Source: Pseudomonadota bacterium (GTDB taxonomy: Bacteria; Pseudomonadota; Gammaproteobacteria; Burkholderiales; Burkholderiaceae_C). Taken from it: DNA of 34,636 nucleotides. The position numbers were made by a program, and so were the translations under genes. The notes below the pieces were generated by a model. The model was given only the letters and a program-made list of their open reading frames with translations. It was not told where the DNA came from and did no database searches. The stretch is from the NCBI GenBank assembly GCA_023418355.1, contig JAEZZU010000273.1, positions 1 through 34,636 on the forward strand, given 5' to 3'. This document shows, piece by piece, positions 1 through 8,650 of this stretch (position 1 is the first letter of the stretch; each line of letters opens with the position of its first letter).

Positions 1-686
1 CGCAAGACGATGCAGCCGGCCTGCAGATGGCAACCCGTCTGAATGCTCAAACGTCTGGGATGAAGGTTGCCCAGAAAAACACCCAGAACGGCATCTCTTT
101 GCTGCAAACTGCTGATGGCGCCTTGGCTGAAATCGTTAACATGGCTGTCCGCATGAAAGATTTGGCCACTGAGAAAGCCAACGGCACTAACAGCACTGAA
201 GATATTGCGGCACTCAACGCAGAAATTAAAGCCTTGGGCCTGCAGGTCAAGGAAATTGCTGATAAGACATCGTTCGCCGGCAAAAAAGTGTTTACCGGCG
301 GCTACCTGGCAACAAAAATTACGTTCCAAGTAGGACAAGATTCCGGTGAGACTATGGACTACACCGCAACAACGGCCACTCTCGGCAAACTGACCGTTGC
401 GTATACCGAGACTACCGCAACGATTAGCGAAATGGAGTCATTCATTAATACTGTGGGTACTCTGCGCTCCGACATTGGTGCTGTCGCCAATCGACTGGAA
501 CACACTTACAACAACTTGGGCAACATGATCCAAAACACTGCCGCTGCTCAAGGCCGCATCATGGACGTGGACTACGCCACAGAAACTTCCAACATGACTT
601 CCAAGCAAATGCTGATGCAAGCTTCGACTTCCATGTTGAAGCAGTCCAACAGCATGAGCCAGATGGTGGCTTCGCTGCTGCAGTAA
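1..686 (+). CDS. fliC: flagellin, 5'-truncated by the window edge
   Basis: Filament subunit, exported by the flagellar type III system. The frame is open from base 3, so the start lies outside; 227 residues are visible. The visible N-terminus (QDDAAGLQMATRLNAQ) is the conserved D0/D1 flagellin motif, and the C-terminus ends in the typical amphipathic helix finishing VASLLQ. Between the two conserved ends there is only a short variable part, so the full protein would be roughly 275-280 residues, close to lateral-type LafA and much shorter than flagellins with D2/D3 domains. Codon use looks somewhat more AT-rich than in the neighbouring genes. It ends just before a strong terminator. Family is certain; assignment as a lateral-type flagellin is inferred from context. 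Confidence 0.95.
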   Translation, partial: QDDAAGLQMATRLNAQTSGMKVAQKNTQNGISLLQTADGALAEIVNMAVRMKDLATEKANGTNSTEDIAALNAEIKALGLQVKEIADKTSFAGKKVFTGGYLATKITFQVGQDSGETMDYTATTATLGKLTVAYTETTATISEMESFINTVGTLRSDIGAVANRLEHTYNNLGNMIQNTAAAQGRIMDVDYATETSNMTSKQMLMQASTSMLKQSNSMSQMVASLLQ

Positions 687-730
687 TTGGCTGTCTGATC
701 GGTGCATGTTCTATGCACCGATACACCACA

Positions 731-769
731 AAAAAAAACCGCTGGATTTCCAGCGGCTTTTTGTTTTTT
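731..769. terminator. bidirectional intrinsic terminator between flagellin and the pilZ gene
   Basis: A hairpin at 739-756 with arms CCGCTGG and CCAGCGG is flanked by an A-run on the left and a T-run on the right. It can therefore stop transcription of flagellin (+) and of the converging leftward operon (-). Confidence 0.85.
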
Positions 770-780
770 AAGACACCCCA

Positions 781-1527
781 TCAGGCTTGCGGCATTTGTA
801 CCCCTGCAGCCAGCAGGCTGTGCAGGCTGGCCTGATCCTCTTCATCCATGGATTCAATGCTGCAGCCCACCAGCACTTGCTCACCGAGCAAAAATGATCG
901 GTAGCTGCGCCGTGCGCGTACTTTCAGACTGGCTTGCAGCTGTGTGCCATCCGCCATGGTCAGCGCCACCTGCGGCAATATGCGCCCCATAAACAGCATG
1001 GCGGTTTCTTGGCGGCTGCCGCGCAAAGCCACGCCGCCCATGCTCAGGTCTTCAATATCTAGGATGCAGCGCTTGCGGCCAAAAGAAAAGCTGGCGCTGT
1101 AGTTTTGCCCCACAGGCACGCCCAAACGCGGATGGCGGCGGCGCTGCAGCTGCAGCAGCTCATCGGGCCATGCGGCCTGCAAGACCCAGGCGTCTGCTGC
1201 TTCGCTCCATATGCCTTGTACGGCGCATTGCACACGCACCCCGGCCCCCATATTGGCAATACCAATCAGCCGCGGCGGCAGCGGCTGTGCCTGCCGGGGA
1301 ATCTGCAGCACCAAGGCAGACTGGCTCACATCGGTACTGCGCAGACTGGCCAGCGCCAGCGGCGGTGCATGGTCTGCGACTTCCAGCCCTTGATCGCTTT
1401 GCGCGGCGTACAAGGACAGCACTGCCTGCTGCTCCACCAGCTCCTGCATCACGCGGGCAATGACGGCAGCATCACGCAGGCGGTACAGCGTCATGCCATG
1501 GGAGGGCTCGTTATGCGTCTGTGCCAC
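781..1527 (-). CDS. PilZ-domain cyclic-di-GMP receptor, YcgR-like flagellar brake
   Basis: A 248-residue protein with an N-terminal YcgR-N-like beta-rich half (about 1-125) and a C-terminal PilZ domain. Both cyclic-di-GMP binding motifs are visible: RxxxR at residues 130-134 (within RRRHPR) and DxSxxG at 160-165 (DLSMGG). In the YcgR family, ligand-bound protein contacts the stator or rotor and slows the motor; applying that here is inference. The start is taken as GTG at 1527 because AAGGA lies about 6 bases upstream; an ATG at residue 12 is the alternative. It is the last gene of the leftward flgB operon, 55 bases after the unknown gene, so the brake is probably co-made with rod and hook parts. 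Confidence 0.85.
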   Translation of the reverse strand: MAQTHNEPSHGMTLYRLRDAAVIARVMQELVEQQAVLSLYAAQSDQGLEVADHAPPLALASLRSTDVSQSALVLQIPRQAQPLPPRLIGIANMGAGVRVQCAVQGIWSEAADAWVLQAAWPDELLQLQRRRHPRLGVPVGQNYSASFSFGRKRCILDIEDLSMGGVALRGSRQETAMLFMGRILPQVALTMADGTQLQASLKVRARRSYRSFLLGEQVLVGCSIESMDEEDQASLHSLLAAGVQMPQA

Positions 1528-1582
1528 TCACAATCCTTGTTGATCTGAATACGGGGAATGAGGAAAAGTGGCCGCCATTGTC

Positions 1583-2659
1583 TCAGCCAGCCAGCGCTGC
1601 TTGGAGCAGGCGTGTGACTCTGGGGCGTGAGATGCTGCGTACGGCAGGAACCACGGCAGAGACCCATTCATAGCTGGCTGCACTGGCCGACTCCTGAAAC
1701 GCTGTGGTGAAGTGCTGCATGTGCTGCAGACTGCTTTGCGCATCGTCCACACTCTCACGTGCATGGGCATAAAACTGCTCGACCTGCTCACGCGCTGCTG
1801 CCAGAGCGGCCTGCACATGCGGCCAGTGCGGCTGCATGTGCTCCAGTGCGGCATCGTCTTGCGCCGACCACTGATCGATGGACATGGCGCGCTCATCGCG
1901 GCGCAGTGGTGCGTTCACCCATTGGCCGGCAGGAAAGCGCTGCCCATTGCCCCTGACCACAAAACGTGCCTGCAGCACGGCCCAGAGCTGTTCTGGCACG
2001 GACAGGCGCAGCTGGTCATGGCTGGGGTGCAGCTGTATCTGCAGCGGTGCCAGCGCGCTGGCCAGCGCAAACTGGCTGGCGGTTTTGCTGCGCCCGTGCT
2101 GGGCCAGCCATGCGCCGTGTGCGCCTTCCTGCCCCAGCAGGCTAAAGCTGACCAGCTCCTGGTCTTTGTCTCCTGCGGCCTGCAGGGTCTGCGGCGTCCA
2201 CCCGGCAAGGGTGAAAAATTTGCGTGCGGGTTGCGAGGCAGACCAGAGCAGCCGCTCATCCAGACTGCCTGCGGTGCGGGCAAAGCGTGCGCTCCATTGC
2301 AGCTGCAGCTGCTGCAGTGCCTGATGGGCACGCTGCAGCCCTGCCACCGAAGGCAGCTGCAGCTGCCGCTTGACGGCCTGCATCAGGGCGTTTAGCTGTG
2401 ACTCCAGCTCCTGCACATAAGCCAGGGTGAGCTGCGCCTTGCTGACCTGGGTATTGAATTCCCGGATCTGCTGGGGCACGGCAGCTGCCATCCAGCCACG
2501 CGGCCAGGTGCTGGCATAGCGAATCTGGCTCAGTGAGGTGGCAGCCAGCGCAGACGTACTGCTGGCCGCAGCAACGCCTGACGCAGAAGGCGCGCCCGTA
2601 TGGATGCCAGAAAGGCGCCCAGCAGCCGAAGCGCCTGAGCCTACGCGTGCCGTACTCAC
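1583..2659 (-). CDS. unrecognised flagellar-cluster protein, translationally coupled to flgL
   Basis: A 358-residue protein I do not recognise. It starts at a GTG whose last bases form the TGA stop of flgL (GTGA overlap at 2656-2659), so its translation is almost certainly coupled to the hook-filament junction protein. Residues 1-45 are Ala/Ser/Gly-rich low complexity without a signal peptide. Gln/Leu-rich helical and probably coiled-coil stretches follow at about 65-130 and again at 280-335, around a mixed middle region. By position, right after flgL, it matches lafW of lateral-flagella clusters, described as a putative hook-associated protein; I cannot confirm homology. An exported, filament-related or junction-related role would fit. 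Confidence 0.7.
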   Translation of the reverse strand: MSTARVGSGASAAGRLSGIHTGAPSASGVAAASSTSALAATSLSQIRYASTWPRGWMAAAVPQQIREFNTQVSKAQLTLAYVQELESQLNALMQAVKRQLQLPSVAGLQRAHQALQQLQLQWSARFARTAGSLDERLLWSASQPARKFFTLAGWTPQTLQAAGDKDQELVSFSLLGQEGAHGAWLAQHGRSKTASQFALASALAPLQIQLHPSHDQLRLSVPEQLWAVLQARFVVRGNGQRFPAGQWVNAPLRRDERAMSIDQWSAQDDAALEHMQPHWPHVQAALAAAREQVEQFYAHARESVDDAQSSLQHMQHFTTAFQESASAASYEWVSAVVPAVRSISRPRVTRLLQAALAG

Positions 2660-3564
2660 AGCGCGTTAAACAGGCTGAGCTGGCTGACCTTGCCGTAGGC
2701 ACCCTGTGTGGCCTGGATGGCCGCCATCAAGCTGCTGAGCTGGGTGGAGGCCGCGGCATAGTCCAGCTGCGCATAGTCCAGCGTGGAAATCTGGTTGGCC
2801 GTGCTCAGATTGCGCCAGTTGGTCTCCAGCGTGGCAATGATGTTCTGCGCACCACCGAGTTTGGAGATTTTGGTGGAGACATTGTCCATGCCCGCATCCA
2901 CCGCGGCCAGCGCCTTCTCGAGTGCAACGCGCACATCAGGATCGTTGGAGGTCTTTCCCTGCTCCAGCGCTTCAATGCCCACATCCAGCGCATTGAGCCA
3001 GTCGGCCATCTCGCCCAACGAGACATTGGCTGGCTGCTCAATGCCATTACCCACGACCACCATCTGCTGCTTGGCATTGCCGCCTGCGCTGTAGCGCTGA
3101 CCTGCAGGCTTGCTGTCATCCTGCACCACGGTGGCCTGCTTGGTGGCTGTGCCAGAGAAGAGGTAGTTGCCTTCCTGGTCCTTGGTCAGGGTGCTGGCCT
3201 TGAGGCCATCGCGCAGTGCCTTGAGGCTGGTGGACATGGCCGCCAGATCGTCCTTGGTGTTGCCACCATCCAGGCCCCAGACCAGCAGGTCACGGGCGTT
3301 AAGCAGGTCATCGTTGATGCTGCTGAGCACGGTTTCGCTTTGCGACATGCGGCTGCTCAGCGCACCGATATTGCTCAGGTACTGGGCGATATTGGCTTCT
3401 TCACGCTGCAGGCGCGAGATGCGCACATGGCTGATCGGATCATCGCTGGGGCGCGTCAGGCGGTTGCCTGATGCCATCTGGCTCATGAGCTTTTCCAGCT
3501 CAGCGTTGGACTTTTGCAGCGAAGCGTTGACGGTGATGTGATATTGACTGCTGGATACACGCAT
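2656..3564 (-). CDS. flgL: hook-filament junction protein FlgL (HAP3)
   Basis: A 302-residue flagellin-related protein that joins the hook-associated protein FlgK to the filament. The N-terminal helix carries the family pattern, with QMASGNRLTRPSDDP near residues 30-45, followed by long helices and a C-terminus ending LSLFNAL. The ATG at 3564 directly precedes the MRVSSSQYH start expected for FlgL, with GAGGAG upstream at slightly long spacing. It lies 24 bases after flgK and overlaps the following unknown gene by four bases. Confidence 0.95.
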   Translation of the reverse strand: MRVSSSQYHITVNASLQKSNAELEKLMSQMASGNRLTRPSDDPISHVRISRLQREEANIAQYLSNIGALSSRMSQSETVLSSINDDLLNARDLLVWGLDGGNTKDDLAAMSTSLKALRDGLKASTLTKDQEGNYLFSGTATKQATVVQDDSKPAGQRYSAGGNAKQQMVVVGNGIEQPANVSLGEMADWLNALDVGIEALEQGKTSNDPDVRVALEKALAAVDAGMDNVSTKISKLGGAQNIIATLETNWRNLSTANQISTLDYAQLDYAAASTQLSSLMAAIQATQGAYGKVSQLSLFNAL

Positions 3565-3588
3565 GGCGATAAAAACTCCTCAGAACAC

Positions 3589-4968
3589 TCAGGCCAGCTG
3601 CAGCAGGCTGTCGAACAGCTCGTTGGCGGTGGCGATCACTTTCATGTTCGCTTGGTACATCTGCTGGTACTGCATCAGGCTCACCGCCTCTTCATCGGTA
3701 TTGACGGCGCTGGTCGAGCGCCAGTTGGACTCAGACTGATCACGCACCGTCTTGGCGGTTTCATAAGAGGCGATGCTCTGCTGGGAATACGTACCCAGCT
3801 TGCCCACCAGCTGGGTGTAGACGTCCCCCAGATAAATGCCATTGCCCAGAAAGCTGATGCTCACAGGCTGCTGCTGCAGGGCAATGAGCTTTTGCAGGTT
3901 GTCGCTATTGCCAGCCTCTTCGGGTGCGCCCGACAGACCCAGCTTGTCCTGCGTGATCAAGGGGTTGATCGTCAGCAGCTGGCTGCTGGAAGCCGGGTTG
4001 TAGACAAACAGGTCCATGCCGGTTTTCTGGCTGCCCTGCGTGCCATAGCCTTCACGCACCACATCGTTGATGCGCGTGGAAATTTCCCTGGCCATTTCAC
4101 GCACGGCGCTGTCCAGCGGGTTGAGCACGTCGGTTTCCAGCGCAGCCAGACCGCCCAGCGTGCCCTGCCAGTCCTGCGCAGACAGCGCGAACTTTTCCAC
4201 GCCAAACGTCACTTCCAGCACATAGCCTTGCGCGTCTTCGCGGACCACCATGCTGGAGGCGCGGTCGCCCACCACCAGTGGCTGACCGCCCTTGAGCGAC
4301 AGGTTGATGGAGCCATCAGGCTGGGTCATGGTCTGCAAACCCACCAGCTTGGCCAGTTCATCGACCTTGGCATCGCGCTGGTCTTCCAGGGCCGAGGTGT
4401 TCAGCCCTGCGCCATTGGCCTGAATGATGCGGGCATTGAGCTTGGCAATGTCCTGCACGTGCGAGTTGACCTGGTCCACCGCCACAGCGCGTTGCTGCGT
4501 TACGGCAGCCTTCTGGCTGCTGATGATCTGGGACAGGTTGCCTATGGACTGGCCCAGCGCATTTGCCTCTTCAATGATCTGCTGGCGCAGGGGGCTGGAG
4601 GCAGGCTCCACACTCGCGGCGCTGAGCGCGGCGAAGAAATTGTCCAGCGCGGCGCTCAGACCACCGCCTGCGTCGCCCATCACCTGCTCCAGCTGGAGCA
4701 TGTACGTCTGACCTGCTTCAAACTGGCCCAGCGTGGAATTGGCGCGCCACATCTGCTGGGTCTTGTAGCTGTCGGCATAGCGCACCAGCGAGGTCGCCTG
4801 CACGCCATGGCCAGCAGACAGGCTGCCGTTGCTGGCACTTTTGGCCGTCAGCGCCACGCCCTGGCGGGTGTAATTGGGTGTGAGGGCATTGGCCAGGTTC
4901 TGGCTCACCGTATCCAGCGCCACCTGCGAGGCGACAACGCCTGAAAGGCCGTTAAAAAGCATGCTCAT
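3589..4968 (-). CDS. flgK: hook-associated protein FlgK (HAP1)
   Basis: Hook-cap replacement and first junction protein between hook and filament, exported by the flagellar secretion system. The N-terminus MSMLFNGLSGVVASQVALD and the ANALTPNYTRQG motif are typical of FlgK, and the C-terminal helix contains the family SLMQYQQMYQANMKVI pattern. At 459 residues it is in the short range. GTG at 4971, ATG at 4968 and ATG at 4962 are possible starts. I chose 4968 because AAGGA lies 7 bases upstream and the ATG shares one base with the flgJ stop (TGATG). Confidence 0.95.
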   Translation of the reverse strand: MSMLFNGLSGVVASQVALDTVSQNLANALTPNYTRQGVALTAKSASNGSLSAGHGVQATSLVRYADSYKTQQMWRANSTLGQFEAGQTYMLQLEQVMGDAGGGLSAALDNFFAALSAASVEPASSPLRQQIIEEANALGQSIGNLSQIISSQKAAVTQQRAVAVDQVNSHVQDIAKLNARIIQANGAGLNTSALEDQRDAKVDELAKLVGLQTMTQPDGSINLSLKGGQPLVVGDRASSMVVREDAQGYVLEVTFGVEKFALSAQDWQGTLGGLAALETDVLNPLDSAVREMAREISTRINDVVREGYGTQGSQKTGMDLFVYNPASSSQLLTINPLITQDKLGLSGAPEEAGNSDNLQKLIALQQQPVSISFLGNGIYLGDVYTQLVGKLGTYSQQSIASYETAKTVRDQSESNWRSTSAVNTDEEAVSLMQYQQMYQANMKVIATANELFDSLLQLA

Positions 4969-5303
4969 CACAAATTCCTTGAAGGGGTGCCCGACATCTG
5001 ACGCACCAGCACATCAGCAATGCCAAAGGCGCGCTGTCCGGCCAGTGCATCGGCTACGGCAAAGTCCGCCATGGCCAGTGGTGCCTGATTGACTTCCTTG
5101 CGCATCGGGCTGTCCTGATCCGCCAGTGCCGCAGTGGCCTGGCGCATCTGTTTCATCATCTGGGCGACAAAAAATGCCTCGAACTTCACTGCAGCCTGCG
5201 CCAGTGCCTGCTGCTCTGCGCTGGAATGTGACAAGGCAGGTGCCACTGCCTGCTCGGCTTCGAAGACAGCCTGGCTGGCCACCTGGGTCTGCTGTATGTC
5301 CAT
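4968..5303 (-). CDS. flgJ: rod-cap protein FlgJ, capping domain only
   Basis: A 111-residue protein equivalent to only the N-terminal half of enteric FlgJ. It carries the rod-cap signature KFEAFFVAQMMKQMRQAT (about residues 40-57) and the GIADVLVRQM tail, and has no muramidase domain. The start is the ATG at 5303, which shares one base with the flgI stop (TGATG); longer readings of the frame run into flgI. The peptidoglycan hydrolase that enteric FlgJ carries as its C-terminal half is encoded about 7 kb away at 12358-13125. The cap should direct rod assembly in the periplasm. Confidence 0.9.
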   Translation of the reverse strand: MDIQQTQVASQAVFEAEQAVAPALSHSSAEQQALAQAAVKFEAFFVAQMMKQMRQATAALADQDSPMRKEVNQAPLAMADFAVADALAGQRAFGIADVLVRQMSGTPSRNL

Positions 5304-6451
5304 CAGATCACCACCAGTTCGCCGTTGATGGCGCCTGCCTCGTCCAGCGCCTGCAGGATGGACATGATGTCGTCCGGCGTAGCACCCGTGCGGTTGATGG
5401 TGTCGATGATGGTCTGCAGCTTGGCGCCTGCTGGCCATTCAAACATCTGGCCATTGCCTTCCTGCACCATCACATCCGACTGCGGCGTAGCCACGGTCTG
5501 CCCCTGCGCCAGCGCATTGGGCTGGCTGACATTGGTGCTCTCACTGATCACCACACGCAAAGAACCGTGCGACACGGCCGCGGCCTTGACCGTCACGCCC
5601 TGGGCGATCACGACCGTGCCAGTGCGCGAGTTGAACACCACGCGCGGCAGCTGCTCACCCACCTTGACCTGCAGGTCCTGCAGATCGGCCACAAAGGCAA
5701 CGCGCTGTGTGGGGTTCGTCGGTGCGAAGACTTCAATGCTGGTGCCATCGCGGGTGCTGGCGATGTCGCCATAGTGCGCATTAATGGCCTGGACGATATT
5801 GCGGGCTGTGCGGAAGCTGGGCTGGCGCAGCGACAGCAGCACGGATGGGCCGGTTTCAAAGTCCGAAGGAATTTCACGCTCAATGGTCGCGCCATTGGGA
5901 ATGCGTCCGGAAGTGGGCGTATTCACGGTCACGCTGGAGCCGCTGTTACCCGAAGCACTCAGGCCGCCGACCACCAGCTGGCCCTGGGCAATGGCATAGA
6001 TTTCGTTGTCCACGCCACGCAGCGGTGCCATGAGCAGCATGCCGCCACGCAGGCTTTTGGCATCTCCCAGCGAAGACACGGTGACGTCAATCGTCTGGCC
6101 CTTGCGGTAGCCCGGAGGGAATACGGCACTGACCATGACCGTGGCCACGTTCTTTAGCTTGGTGCTGCTTTTCTCGGGCAGCTTGATGCCAAACTGCTGC
6201 AGCATATTGGTCACGGACTGACCGGCAAACTTGACCTGGGTGCTGTCCCCCGTGCCATGCAGGCCCACGACCAGGCCGTAGCCCACCAGCTGGTTTTCAC
6301 GAATGCCTTCGACATGCACCAGCTGCTGCAAGGAGCGCACGGTCGCGGCCTTCTGGGCATCGGCAGGCTTGCGCACCTGCGCATGGGCGGTCAGGCTGAA
6401 ACACAGGCAGGCTAGCCAAGCCCAGCGACACCAGGTACGGGAGTTCAACAT
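5303..6451 (-). CDS. flgI: flagellar P-ring protein FlgI
   Basis: Subunit of the periplasmic P ring, which acts as a bushing for the rod in the peptidoglycan layer. The 382-residue protein begins with a Sec signal peptide of about 25 residues (positive start, hydrophobic core, AHA cleavage region). The highly conserved FlgI core follows, including ENQLVGYGLVVGLHGTGD near residue 55 and the LRGGMLLMAPLRGVD segment. The C-terminus INGELVVI is typical. The start lies 2 bases after flgH. FlgI normally depends on the FlgA chaperone, encoded here on the opposite strand. Confidence 0.97.
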   Translation of the reverse strand: MLNSRTWCRWAWLACLCFSLTAHAQVRKPADAQKAATVRSLQQLVHVEGIRENQLVGYGLVVGLHGTGDSTQVKFAGQSVTNMLQQFGIKLPEKSSTKLKNVATVMVSAVFPPGYRKGQTIDVTVSSLGDAKSLRGGMLLMAPLRGVDNEIYAIAQGQLVVGGLSASGNSGSSVTVNTPTSGRIPNGATIEREIPSDFETGPSVLLSLRQPSFRTARNIVQAINAHYGDIASTRDGTSIEVFAPTNPTQRVAFVADLQDLQVKVGEQLPRVVFNSRTGTVVIAQGVTVKAAAVSHGSLRVVISESTNVSQPNALAQGQTVATPQSDVMVQEGNGQMFEWPAGAKLQTIIDTINRTGATPDDIMSILQALDEAGAINGELVVI

Positions 6452-6453
6452 AC

Positions 6454-7110
6454 TCAGAATGGGAACAGGGGGCTTTGGAAAATACGCGTCAGCCAGCCCG
6501 CCTGGTTGGCATCGGACAGCGCTCCGTGGCCGGAATAGCTGATGCGTGCATTGGCCACACGCAGGGAGGAGACGCGGTTGTACTGGTCAACATCGGACGC
6601 ACGCACATAGCCGCTCAGGCGCAGCACTTCGTCGCCCTGATTGAGACTCAGCGCACGGTCGCCCTTGATGTAGAGCAGGCCATTGGGCAGGACCTGCTGC
6701 ACGATGACGGTCATGGAGCCTGTCAGCGCGTTTTGCTGCGTGCTGCTGCCGCCGCCAGAGAAGTTGCGCTGCGCCTGCAGCTGCGCGCCGATATCCACTT
6801 CATTGCCAGCGATCACCGGCGGAGCGATGCCTACGCCACTGTTCTTGTTGGTCTGCGTATTGGCGCGCTTGCTGGCCTGGGTCACCTCTTCGAGGATCAC
6901 GGTCAGCACATCCCCTTCGCGGTGGGCACGCTGGTCGGCCATCAGGCCGCTGCCGCTGTTGGGAATGAACAGGCCGCCACCCTGCGCCTGGCGTGCAGGC
7001 TGCTGGGGGTAGGGAATGACGTCGTCTTCCAGCTGTGGTGGCTGCAGGCTGGCGCAGCCACCCAGTACGGCAGCCGCCATCAGCGCTGCAGCGATGTGCT
7101 TTACGCTCAT
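6454..7110 (-). CDS. flgH: flagellar L-ring lipoprotein FlgH
   Basis: Outer-membrane L-ring subunit, 218 residues. A lipoprotein signal peptide with lipobox LGGC places the lipidated cysteine at residue 19. The FlgH-specific stretch GLFIPNSGSGLMADQRAHREGD and the LYIKGDR segment are both present. The ATG at 7110 overlaps the flgG stop as ATGA, so the two genes are translationally coupled. Confidence 0.96.
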   Translation of the reverse strand: MSVKHIAAALMAAAVLGGCASLQPPQLEDDVIPYPQQPARQAQGGGLFIPNSGSGLMADQRAHREGDVLTVILEEVTQASKRANTQTNKNSGVGIAPPVIAGNEVDIGAQLQAQRNFSGGGSSTQQNALTGSMTVIVQQVLPNGLLYIKGDRALSLNQGDEVLRLSGYVRASDVDQYNRVSSLRVANARISYSGHGALSDANQAGWLTRIFQSPLFPF

Positions 7111-7892
7111 ACGGCCTGTGCCAGATTGCGCATCATGTCGTCCGCTGCCGAGAGCACCTTGGTGTTCATCTCGTACGAACGCTGGGCAGCAATCATGTCC
7201 ACCATTTCATTGACGGCCACGACGTTGGAAGTCTCCAGCGCCTTGTGCATGAGCTGGCCAAAGCCTGCTTCACCGGGCTCGCCCGTGGCAGCTTCGCCGC
7301 TGGCGTCTGTAGCCAGATACAGGTTCTCGCCCATGGCCATGAGGCCTGCGGGATTCATGAAGGTAGCCAGCGTCAGCGTGCCCAGTTCAGCGGTTTCGCC
7401 ATCTACCAGCGCAGTGACCTGGCCGGTGGAGCTGATGCTGACATTGGATGCCCCTTCAGGCTTGGTGATTTCGGGCTCCAGCGGTGCGCCCAGACCACCA
7501 TTGAGGGAAAGCACGCCTTCGCTGTTCCAGCCCAGATTGCCGGCGCGGGTGTAGGCAATGTCACCGCTGGGCAGCGTCACCTGGAAGAAGCCGTTGCCGT
7601 TGATGGCCAGATCGGTTTCATTGCCGGTGGTCTGCAGCTTGCCCTGGCTGAATTCCTTGTGGGTGGCGGCAAAGCGCACGCCCGTGCCCAGCTGCATGCC
7701 GGACAGGCTCTGGTTGTCACCGCCGGTGTTGGAGCCGGGCAGGCGGGCCATTTCGTAGAACTGGTCTTCAAAAACAGCGCTGTCACGCTTGAAGCCCGTG
7801 GTGTTTACGTTGGCCAGATTGTTGGCAATGACCTGCAGCTTGGTTTCCTGGGCCTGCAGGCCGGTCTTGCTCACATGCAATGCGGGATTCAT
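7107..7892 (-). CDS. flgG: distal rod protein FlgG
   Basis: A 261-residue distal rod protein linking the proximal rod to the hook. The conserved N-terminal rod motif ANNLANVNTTGFKRD and the C-terminal VNEMVDMIAAQRSYEMN helix are diagnostic, and GNGFFQV lies in the middle. It starts at an ATG 20 bases after flgF and overlaps flgH by four bases. Confidence 0.97.
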   Translation of the reverse strand: MNPALHVSKTGLQAQETKLQVIANNLANVNTTGFKRDSAVFEDQFYEMARLPGSNTGGDNQSLSGMQLGTGVRFAATHKEFSQGKLQTTGNETDLAINGNGFFQVTLPSGDIAYTRAGNLGWNSEGVLSLNGGLGAPLEPEITKPEGASNVSISSTGQVTALVDGETAELGTLTLATFMNPAGLMAMGENLYLATDASGEAATGEPGEAGFGQLMHKALETSNVVAVNEMVDMIAAQRSYEMNTKVLSAADDMMRNLAQAV

Positions 7893-7912
7893 AGCTTTCT
7901 TGCTTTCAGAAA

Positions 7913-8635
7913 TTAGTCACGGATCAGGCGGTTGCCTGCATCGACCATGCCGTCCGCTGCCTGGAACAGCTTCATCTGGATTTCAAACTGGCGGCTCAGG
8001 TCCATGACGGCCACCATCTCCTGCACGGCCACCACGTTGGAGCCCTCCAGCGCACCGCCGCGCACACGCACGGTTTCGCTGGCTTCCAGGGCATTGCCGT
8101 TCATGGCCTCGAGCAGACCCGCCTGGTTCTTGCGCATGGGCGCATCACCATCGACCAGCTTGAGGCGGTCTACGTCCTGCATCTGCTCGCCGTCTTCAGG
8201 CAGCACGGAAATCGTGCCGTCTGGCGCAATCGATACAGCGCGGTGCGGTGGCAGCACGATGGGGCCGCCATCGCCCAGCACAGCACGGCCATGCAGGGTC
8301 AGATTGCCGTCGGCATCCATCTCCAGACTGCCTGCACGGGTGTAGGCTTCACCGCCTTCGTGCGCCACGGCCAGATAGCCCTTGCCCGTGATGGCTACGT
8401 CCAGCTCGCGGCCCGTGCTGCGGGTCGCGCCCGCACGCTGCGAGACCACGTCGCTGCTGCCCTGGCTCTGGTGCAGCGCGTCATAGCCATAGCCCGGCAC
8501 GGCCTGGCTTTGCGCCACTTCATAGTCCGCGCGAAAGCCATTGGTGTCCACATTGGCCAGGTTATTGGCCCGAATTTGCTGGGCATGCAGCAGGCGCTCT
8601 GCGCCGCTCATGGCCGTATAGATCAGCTTGTCCAT
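7913..8635 (-). CDS. flgF: proximal rod protein FlgF
   Basis: A 240-residue rod protein of the FlgF type, beginning MDKLIYTAMSGA with the ANNLANVDTNGF rod/hook motif at about residues 24-35. The second conserved block, ITGKGYLAV, and the C-terminal VVAVQEMVAVMDLSRQFE helix are present. It lies between flgE and flgG, as in most flg operons. Confidence 0.96.
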   Translation of the reverse strand: MDKLIYTAMSGAERLLHAQQIRANNLANVDTNGFRADYEVAQSQAVPGYGYDALHQSQGSSDVVSQRAGATRSTGRELDVAITGKGYLAVAHEGGEAYTRAGSLEMDADGNLTLHGRAVLGDGGPIVLPPHRAVSIAPDGTISVLPEDGEQMQDVDRLKLVDGDAPMRKNQAGLLEAMNGNALEASETVRVRGGALEGSNVVAVQEMVAVMDLSRQFEIQMKLFQAADGMVDAGNRLIRD

Positions 8636-8650
8636 AAATGCCCGGAAGCT

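Noticed and set aside
3514..4944. Long plus-strand frame (476 codons) across flgK
   Set aside because: It is the antisense shadow of a clear flgK gene, His/Gln-rich, with no recognisable domains. Similar shadows at 8243-10063, 12566-14896 and 21795-24323 were dismissed for the same reason.
4968..5438. Longer FlgJ start overlapping flgI by 135 bases
   Set aside because: The extension is His/Arg-rich, lies in another frame of flgI and has no FlgJ similarity; ATG 5303 is coupled to the flgI stop.
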